Part shown: one piece after another, positions 57,790 through 64,000 of the stretch
How the letters are laid out: each line of letters begins with the position of its first letter
Numbering within the stretch: the first letter of the stretch is position 1
Source of the DNA: Paragyromitra xinjiangensis
Lineage: Eukaryota > Ascomycota > Pezizomycetes > Pezizales > Discinaceae
Assembly: GCA_038503065.1 (NCBI GenBank)
Contig: JBCAMK010000009.1
Coordinates: forward strand, 1,984,001-2,048,000
Length of the DNA stretch: 64,000 bases
Reading direction: 5' to 3'
Program-made: the position numbers and the translations under genes
Notes under the pieces: model-generated
Seen by the model: only the letters and a program-made list of their open reading frames with translations
Told to the model about the DNA's origin: nothing
The model's database searches: none

Positions 57790-59087
57790 CGTCATAGTAC
57801 TTTACTAACATTATGACATTAAGGCTCAAAGTACTAAGCTCTGCTTGCAAAGATCTTCCTAGGTAATATTTGTACATGGATAGATACATACCGGTACCTA
57901 GATTGATACTAGGCTCGTTCCCACCCTCTACTACCCAAGGCTACTGCGCACTGTAGGGGCTAGTGTCATAACCTCTCCAAGTTAGGCCAATTGCTTTTTC
58001 GGGGTCAATTTGTGCTTTTGAGTTCTCGGGCATCTCCCAGGGTGCATTTTCTCTAGGCCCCAAAAGAATAAAACGCATGTACGGGGTGTTCACTGCAGGA
58101 ACAAAGCCCGAATCCTCTTCCATTGGTTAACCGGAGTAGGTTTGTGAGGCGATTACATTAAAAAAAAAAAAAACACCTTCGGGCACCAAAATAACCCCGA
58201 GCTTTCTCGAGCTTAGCCCGGCTGTTTTATTACTCGAGACCTACGGCACGCAGCAAGCTACGTAATATGGGGCTAGGCACAAGACTAAATAAATATATAA
58301 AATAAAGCAATTGCAGTCAATGATATTGGTTCCAAACAAGTGATCCCCAAATATTCAACGCCCTGCAGGCCTAGGCATATTGTGTAAACCCATTCTACAG
58401 AGCAAGCTGCCGCCGTAATGCTCTGGCTGGGAGAGAGTATGCACACCGGAAAGCAGTCCACCACACCTTTTGCAACAGGAGGAATCGGCCTCCTCTAGAG
58501 TGCGGGATTTGTAGAAGCCATGCCTTCAGAAGGCACCGGGATGCAGCAGCAACCCAACTGAAGGGTAATATTCTATCCAACCGCTCTAACCCGCAGGTGG
58601 CTGGGGCGGCCTTTCCCTTTTTGCTGATATTTCTCCGCACGTGTACCAATTCTCGGAATCGCTTGCAAGAATTGCTGTAGGCCCTTTTCTGAAGGCTTGA
58701 GATGTGTCTCAAAAATAAGATGGATGATTTCTGTGACTATATAGTATATGAATCATCACGGGTATATACATGTACTCCAGCCCAGCCAGCTCTGGTCCGA
58801 TTTTGAATGGGTTAATATTCCCGGGTTACGTTCGGCTGCAGTTATTCTTAGTCTTGGGGAAGCATTCTTCTCCTGACTCTATCTCATTCTATCACATGGT
58901 AGCCATGCAAATACCCACTTTAAAGTCGGGCTTTACTTACAAGCAATTTCCGGAGCCTCCTTGGTGGTGCCTACGGAGATAACAATAAATCAGCACTATA
59001 TCAGAAAACAAATTGATTCTACTAGAAAATTTTAAATCTTCAACTCCTATTGCCCTACACAATCCAGATTCTCATCATCACACCAAT
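57790..59087. other. Intergenic, repeats only
   Basis: A12-14 run at about 58160, a diverged GGGCACAAGACTA repeat at 58237-58288, and a compositionally gene-like but stop-interrupted stretch at 58395-58712 that I could not assign. Confidence 0.35.
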
Positions 59088-60249
59088 ATGAACTCCACCC
59101 GAATAATTAAGCTGGAGGGAAACTCCACAGAACCAATCACCAACTTCGACAAGGGATCTAACACCCATCCTAAGAAGTTTCGAGAGTATGTTGTGATCGG
59201 GGACAAAGATAAAGACGGCGGCTTGGATGGCTTAAAACCCATAAAGCATAAATTTGAACCCATGAATGCCGTTGCCAATTCACCCCACGAGGCTCCCCTC
59301 GGTTATATCAACAGAAGTAAGGAAGAAATTGAAGCCTCGGCGGAACTGAATAATGCGGAAATCGAATTCCAGGACCTCCGGTTCACCTTACATGACTCCT
59401 CAAAGGCAATGGAGGGATTGAATCGAAGAGCCCAGTCCACTATAGCACTTCAATCTAATCTTCACAACTTGCTACGAGTTCATGTCACTCAAAGCAGTTG
59501 TAACCAGCTCCTCCATACAGCCATTCCAACCGCAGGTTCCGAACACGTTAACCCATCTATCATCACTGCCCTTCAGGATATCAGAAACGACGCACTTGAT
59601 TTGTTAGATAGATCTAAAACCTTCCACGGTTTGCTCATTCTGCTTCAAGAGGCTCACCTCAGGCATCAGTCTCAGCTCGATGGCTTTCTTCAGAGCCTTA
59701 GTGCGTTCATTGATAGTAGACCACTATTCTCTCACAAAGCACTCAGAGTGGCTCGTCTCTCCAACACCAGCAAAAGGAATCCGGAAGTCGTTAAGGATCT
59801 CACTAGGACAGCCATGGAGAAGCGGAATAGGGAGATTAAGGCAGCATTGGTGGTTCAAGAAAGCATATTATTTGGGCTAGCTGGAAAACAAGCAGCAACT
59901 CGCAAGCGCAAACCTGAGATACGAAACCAGGAGACTATTCGAGAACGTAATAAGGTGGTTGGTAATTTTCAAGATCCCTCGATGAGAGTCGAGGTCTTAT
60001 TCCGGGATCAAAAGATTGGTGTGGAAGTCGAGTTGGAAACCCGTGAGAGTGTAGCTTCGAAGGAAAGTACCCTAGAACTTCAAGGTATGTATGTTGTCAT
60101 AATATATGAATGGCATGGCTAATATAGAACCAGATCCATTTGCACACACCTGTACTGAAAAGTCAAGAGGTGGAGCTACGACAGCACTGGCCGGTGGTCC
60201 TCAGGGTAAGGGTGGGGTTGAAATTGAGGTGAAATTGCGAAAAGTATGA
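59088..60249 (+). CDS. Gene J: helical orphan protein, 372 residues
   Basis: Two exons, 59088-60084 and 60128-60249, are joined by a 43-base GT-AG intron and start at the first in-frame ATG (MNSTRIIKLEGNS). The middle, about residues 85-250, is predicted almost all helical with long amphipathic stretches (SKEEIEASAELNNAEIEFQD, NLHNLLRVHV, SLSAFIDSRPLFSHKALRV), possibly a helical bundle or coiled coil. Basic clusters follow (RKRKPEIRNQ, IRERNK), which could serve nuclear import. The C-terminus alternates hydrophobic and charged residues (VEIEVKLRKV). No domain is recognised. The frame is clean and the second exon continues the same character, supporting a real gene. Confidence 0.6.
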
Positions 60250-61521
60250 TACTAGCTTGTGGTAGCTTGATTGGTCTTGTACTCATAATATTGAACGTGT
60301 GCGATGTGGTTCAACATTTTGTATGTCTTTCTAGTATTTATCTATGATTTGGGGGGGGGGAGGGGGGGCAGGTAATCGTCACCAAATTTCAGCGCCTTAT
60401 CCCTCCGATTGTAACACAATTCGTACCACTAGTGGTGCAAATTCTTAACCTCTCTTATGTGCTTTTCTTCAACAACAACAACCATGTTTAAAAATACAGA
60501 AAAATCATAAAAGTATCACTAGATCTTGGGGAGCAGATCTGTACCATGGGCTTCTTAGGGCTATGGTGGTCCCAAATTCATAGAGTATTTATTAGAAAAT
60601 TAGCGAAATATACACCCAAATCTCGCTAAAAGTGAAAAGTCCTAGCCTTTCTAGAGCATATTATCCTGTACCTAGAGTCTGTATTATAAAAATAACTATG
60701 GAATTAGATGATTTCTAATAATCCCTAATTTATTTGGATTTTTGTGGCTGTGCCAAAAAATATTCTAGGTAGAAAAATGCTCATTTTATCTCTTGGGGAA
60801 ACCCTGTTGTCATGTTCTGAGATATTTTTTGTGGTGTAGATTTCATCATACTGTAATTTTTCCACCATTTTAAACCACCTTTGACTTAGCACTCCTCAAC
60901 AGGAAATAATTGAATTGGGATACAGAAAAATTGTAAATTTTCTTGGGCTTCTATCCATGGTTCCTCCAACAAAGCTTGTGGACCATAGGGGGGCTGTTGC
61001 TGCGCTGTTGCTCTTGGCGCAATTCTGACAGAAAACTTGCGCCACTTTGCACCACGTTTCTACAATCCATAGGATATAAAACAGAGAAAACATGATGCAG
61101 TCTTGTGCCCAGCCCCTATTTGCGCAGCATACTGTGTACCATAGGGTCTAGGGCAGTAAAATGCTTGGGGCTTGTCCGAAGACTCCAAATTCCACTAGAG
61201 ACTCTCGAGATTTTTTTCCCCGAAGGTACAAGTAATTGTATGGGACTTCTTAACAAATCCAAGTACATCAGTAAAACTGGGTGTACTAGGCTCGGATTTT
61301 TTGAGCGAACGCCGGGCACAGCAAGAGGATATATCACGACGGGGTGGGCAGATGTGCCTGCTGGAGCCCCCATAGGATCCGAGCCTGCTAAGCCTAACGA
61401 ATACGAATATTCACCTCCAAGTGCAAATACGAAACTAGTCATGTCACGCTCAGGTCACGCCTATTAGGGCACTCGTAACTCGTTCAATTCATTCTATTTC
61501 TACCGGGTCGTGCTTCTTGTG
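60250..61521. other. Intergenic, AT-rich
   Basis: A G-rich run (about 60351-60368) lies just downstream of gene J. The rest is AT-rich with no supported gene. Opposing frames at 61105-61467 cover the same DNA and neither is convincing. An inverted copy of the GGGCACAAG repeat is at 61088-61143. Confidence 0.4.
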
Positions 61522-61762
61522 TACTACGTGTGCAGGGGAAAGTTTGTCACCAGGTGGCGGTGCTAGCGCCGGTTCTTCCCTTCACCCTTAACACTCTGGG
61601 GCTCTTCTTTCGTGAAGTAACCCTTAATTTTCTTTATCTTTGAAGCCTCTCTACTCTCTGTAAGGTTACTGTAAATTTTTACGCCTTGAGTTGAGTTGGC
61701 GGTCAAGTTTCGCACTGCCAGCACGGCCACCTGGTGACAGACTTTTCCCCACCCCCGAAGTA
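61522..61762. mobile_element. MITE family 1, copy e
   Basis: TACTACGTGTGCAGGGGAAA GTTTGTCACCAGGTGGCGGT pairs with ACGGCCACCTGGTGACAGAC TTTTCCCCACCCCCGAAGTA. 241 bases. The interior has diverged from the other copies more than the ends. Confidence 0.8.
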
Positions 61763-62745
61763 CATGGAAACCCCCGCCTCCGAACCAACCGCTTGCCCAC
61801 CTCCGGATCGACTCCCCAACAGTCTCCCAAGCAAACTCCAAATCAACTGCTCGCTTGCCTTCGAGTCGACAACTGAATCAACTTCTGGGTTGACTCCATA
61901 GCACAGCATATTAACACAGTTGATTGATGGATATGGAGTGGGTCCCTGGGGAAGTGCATAGAACGGGAAATGCCGCCGTCGGTGGTGTTGCCCGCCATCT
62001 CCACATCCCGACAAAGAATGGGGTGCCCGCATGAGGGTTCCTGCATAAGCAAGTATCAAATTGGTGATAACCAATCGCTTCCCAGATACAAGTAGGTATT
62101 TTTATTTAAGTATTTCGATCCTACCCGCTCAATACTACCGAGATATTACAGTATTAGTCTCACAACCTGACTTGTCATGTGACTGGTTAGTTTGTTCGCA
62201 ATTGATTGATAGGTCCTGTGAGAGGACTCAACAAAAACCCCCTATTTAGAGCAAACGAACGTCGATCGCAAGACTAACCGCAGGTTTTTTTTTTCTTCTT
62301 CTAACAGTTGTGATATCAGGTTGCTGTGCATGGTTTTCGGCAACTGGCTGCACCAGCAGACAAAGGATGGAAACAATTTCCGAGCCAGTTGTTTGTTTTC
62401 TCCACCACATCTAACTTGGGTAATGGTGGTATAGGACTGTGCCCGCCCTAGGCATGCTTAACCGATTTTGGCTTGTGCTTGAGACAAACTGATCTGGCAA
62501 GTTGGGGAACACCAGAAGCCGCCATCAACAAGAAATCTCATGATTTAATCCCTTTTTATTCTCTGCGAGCTTAATTCTTGCAACACCACAGGATATAGTA
62601 ATAATTGAACTAAACACTTACCACTCACTAACTCAGTTGCTAAGAGCACAGAGGTCTGTGGACTCCCTTCCAACTTCCACACGAGATAAAATGAGAAAGG
62701 GTACATCATGATGGCTAACGATCATTGAACCAGGTAGTTCTCAAT
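61763..62745. other. Intergenic with one dispersed repeat
   Basis: 62157-62276 is the inverted partner of 57311-57428. No gene supported. The end leads into the next start codon. Confidence 0.4.
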
Positions 62746-63273
62746 ATGAAGCTTCGCTCCCGGGAATGTCCTATCTCTATACCTGTTCCTACGAGGGCAC
62801 AACTGGCTCAGCGGGCACGCCGATTTATGGAAAGAGAGTCCAGAGATGCCAAAACTGCCATTCTCTTAAGAAAGAGACAAGAGCACAGAAGGGCCCTTCC
62901 ATGGGAAATTATTACTTCGAGTAATAGCAGGGATGAGAGAAAGAGAAAGCCCGCTCATGAAGAGCAATCACCCCCTAACAGGACGCAGAGACCCCTCCCT
63001 CAACACGTTGAACAACTTGAAGACTGCTCTGCTGCCGAAACTACTAGGATTTTCAAGTGGGATGGAACCTCCAACTTAAAGCTGCATTCACTTCAGGGAG
63101 AGGACCTACTTTTGCTTGATAGGACGGGATTTGTGGATAAGTTCATGGCTGTCGGGAGTGAAAAAGTTAAACCTAGAGTCATGATCATGGCCCGGGATGA
63201 TATCAGGAAGAGATGGAGGGCTGTTAAGGTACCCTCCTACGGCTCGCAGAGTCAGGCGATGCGACAAGACTAA
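62746..63273 (+). CDS. Gene K: basic orphan protein, 175 residues (3' end uncertain)
   Basis: The frame starts at the ATG at 62746 (MKLRSRECPISIPVP). It is rich in Arg and Lys, with helical TRAQLAQRARRFMERESRDA, RKRQEHRRALPW and DERKRKPAHEEQ, then a more globular part (IFKWDGTSNLKLHSLQGEDL, VMIMARDDIRKRWRAVK). Unspliced, it stops at 63273. A 46-base GT-AG intron at 63229-63274 would instead continue into KESIWQLLKGNRAVV and stop at 63361. That continuation is smoothly helical and attractive, but the intron has no clear branch site. Predicted nuclear by composition. No family recognised. Confidence 0.5.
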   Translation: MKLRSRECPISIPVPTRAQLAQRARRFMERESRDAKTAILLRKRQEHRRALPWEIITSSNSRDERKRKPAHEEQSPPNRTQRPLPQHVEQLEDCSAAETTRIFKWDGTSNLKLHSLQGEDLLLLDRTGFVDKFMAVGSEKVKPRVMIMARDDIRKRWRAVKVPSYGSQSQAMRQD

Positions 63274-63583
63274 GGAGTCGATCTGGCAATTGCTGAAGGG
63301 GAATCGTGCCGTTGTCTGTAAACCTGAGCCTGTATGTAGCTATAGTACACCCCTCGATTAATCAAGTCTCCCGATTTCTATTTCACAACATCATAGCAGT
63401 GATCGTAGGAGATATCAGTAGTATTCAGCTCCCTAATACAAGCTTCGCTATATGCCTCCAATGTTTCAGCTGTTCCGTAGGCTCTTGCTTATTTGTCAGT
63501 GTGAGCGAGCATGTAGGGCGCCCTGCCAGTTTGACACGGCGATCTGATATTCGCTGCCTTCACAGTACTGTGAGGAGACTACG

Positions 63584-63835
63584 TTGACACGGGCTTCTAC
63601 GTCCTATAGCGAGGCATATAGGTGGATATATGGAGGTAGGAAGGGTGAGGAAAACAAAACTAGCCTACAAAATAAAGCAGAGTGTGAGGGAAGTCTGTGG
63701 ATCCGGAGGATGTTCAAGAGCTTGTGGGATCAATCACATCTCGCGGGAAAAGATTTCTGGTATCAAAAACATCGTGCTTCTAGCTGAAGAAGGGGTTTCA
63801 GTGGAAGGAAAACATCGATAATGAGGATTTATTTT
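63584..63835 (+). other. Possible further exons of gene K
   Basis: Two plus-strand frames overlap here, one with SLWIRRMFKSLWDQSHLAG and one with LAYKIKQSVREVC. An acidic ending (DNEDLFYSDDE) lies in the third frame. I could not join them to gene K with confidence, and the window ends 170 bases later. Confidence 0.25.
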
Positions 63836-64000
63836 ATTCGGATGATGAATAGTCTCTCTTTCTGTTACCATATAGCTACGTCAATTTAGGCTTTGTGACT
63901 GAGTAGCGTTTTCACTTAGCATAGAAATGAGTTTCGCCTCTACCATAAACTTGACAGTCTAAATGAATATCCGTAAGCTAAGCTGTAGCGGAAATGTGTT

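Noticed and set aside
58395..58712. 105-codon minus-strand frame and a parallel plus-strand reading
   Set aside because: Both strands give gene-like text and neither has a domain or splice support. Left as unresolved.
61105..61467. Opposing 120- and 108-codon frames
   Set aside because: They cover the same DNA on opposite strands, show no domain or intron, and overlap a dispersed repeat.

Overview
The window looks like nuclear DNA of a filamentous fungus, most likely an ascomycete. Coding regions are split by short introns (about 40-110 bases) with fungal-type splice sites, several starts are preceded by pyrimidine-rich leaders, and the predicted proteins belong to fungal families. I cannot fix the genus. 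A repeat-rich Pezizomycete (truffle or morel type) would fit, but that is inference. No rRNA, tRNA or CRISPR array was seen.

Layout. A five-exon gene for a nuclear protein with a PD-(D/E)XK-like C-terminal region (1.4-3.3 kb) is followed by an intronless fungal multi-pass membrane protein (6.7-8.3 kb). From 9 to 16.8 kb there is almost no coding sequence. This stretch holds small inverted-repeat elements and a very regular 43-base minisatellite whose units each carry CGTACG (11.19-11.9 kb). From 16.8 to 32.1 kb lie a ParB/DGQHR-like, DUF3723-like gene (16.8-19.8), a gene with a long poly-glutamate tract (20.2-22.4), a foldback element (25.6-26.3), a 216-residue orphan (26.6) and a 1294-residue orphan (28.0-32.1). 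From 32.8 to 37.4 kb is a dense cluster of MITE-like elements with one tiny Cys/His protein gene (34.7). From 38.5 to 43.8 kb lie a second ParB/DUF3723-like gene and, 0.4 kb downstream, an HNH-type protein gene. A repeat-containing basic protein gene (47.4) precedes a second HNH-type protein gene (48.9-50.4). From 50.6 to 64 kb are more MITEs, LTR-like debris, a paralogue of the 26.6 kb orphan (55.9), a helical orphan (59.1-60.2) and a basic orphan (62.7).

All thirteen gene models lie on the plus strand. The two ParB-like proteins share a GQHR motif, a WVVQ segment with a phase-1 intron just after it, and a following LR.N...W block, so they are diverged paralogues. The C and I orphans also form a pair. 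Nucleic-acid-associated families (ParB-like, HNH, a PD-(D/E)XK candidate), lineage-specific orphans, one-strand polarity and heavy MITE load together resemble accessory or mobile-element-associated fungal DNA. As I recall them, DUF3723 proteins are accessory genes of giant Starship elements. I found no tyrosine-recombinase captain gene, so the window may be the inside or a remnant of such a region, or simply a repeat-rich accessory compartment. At least one MITE family has five nearly full-length copies of 239-241 bases.
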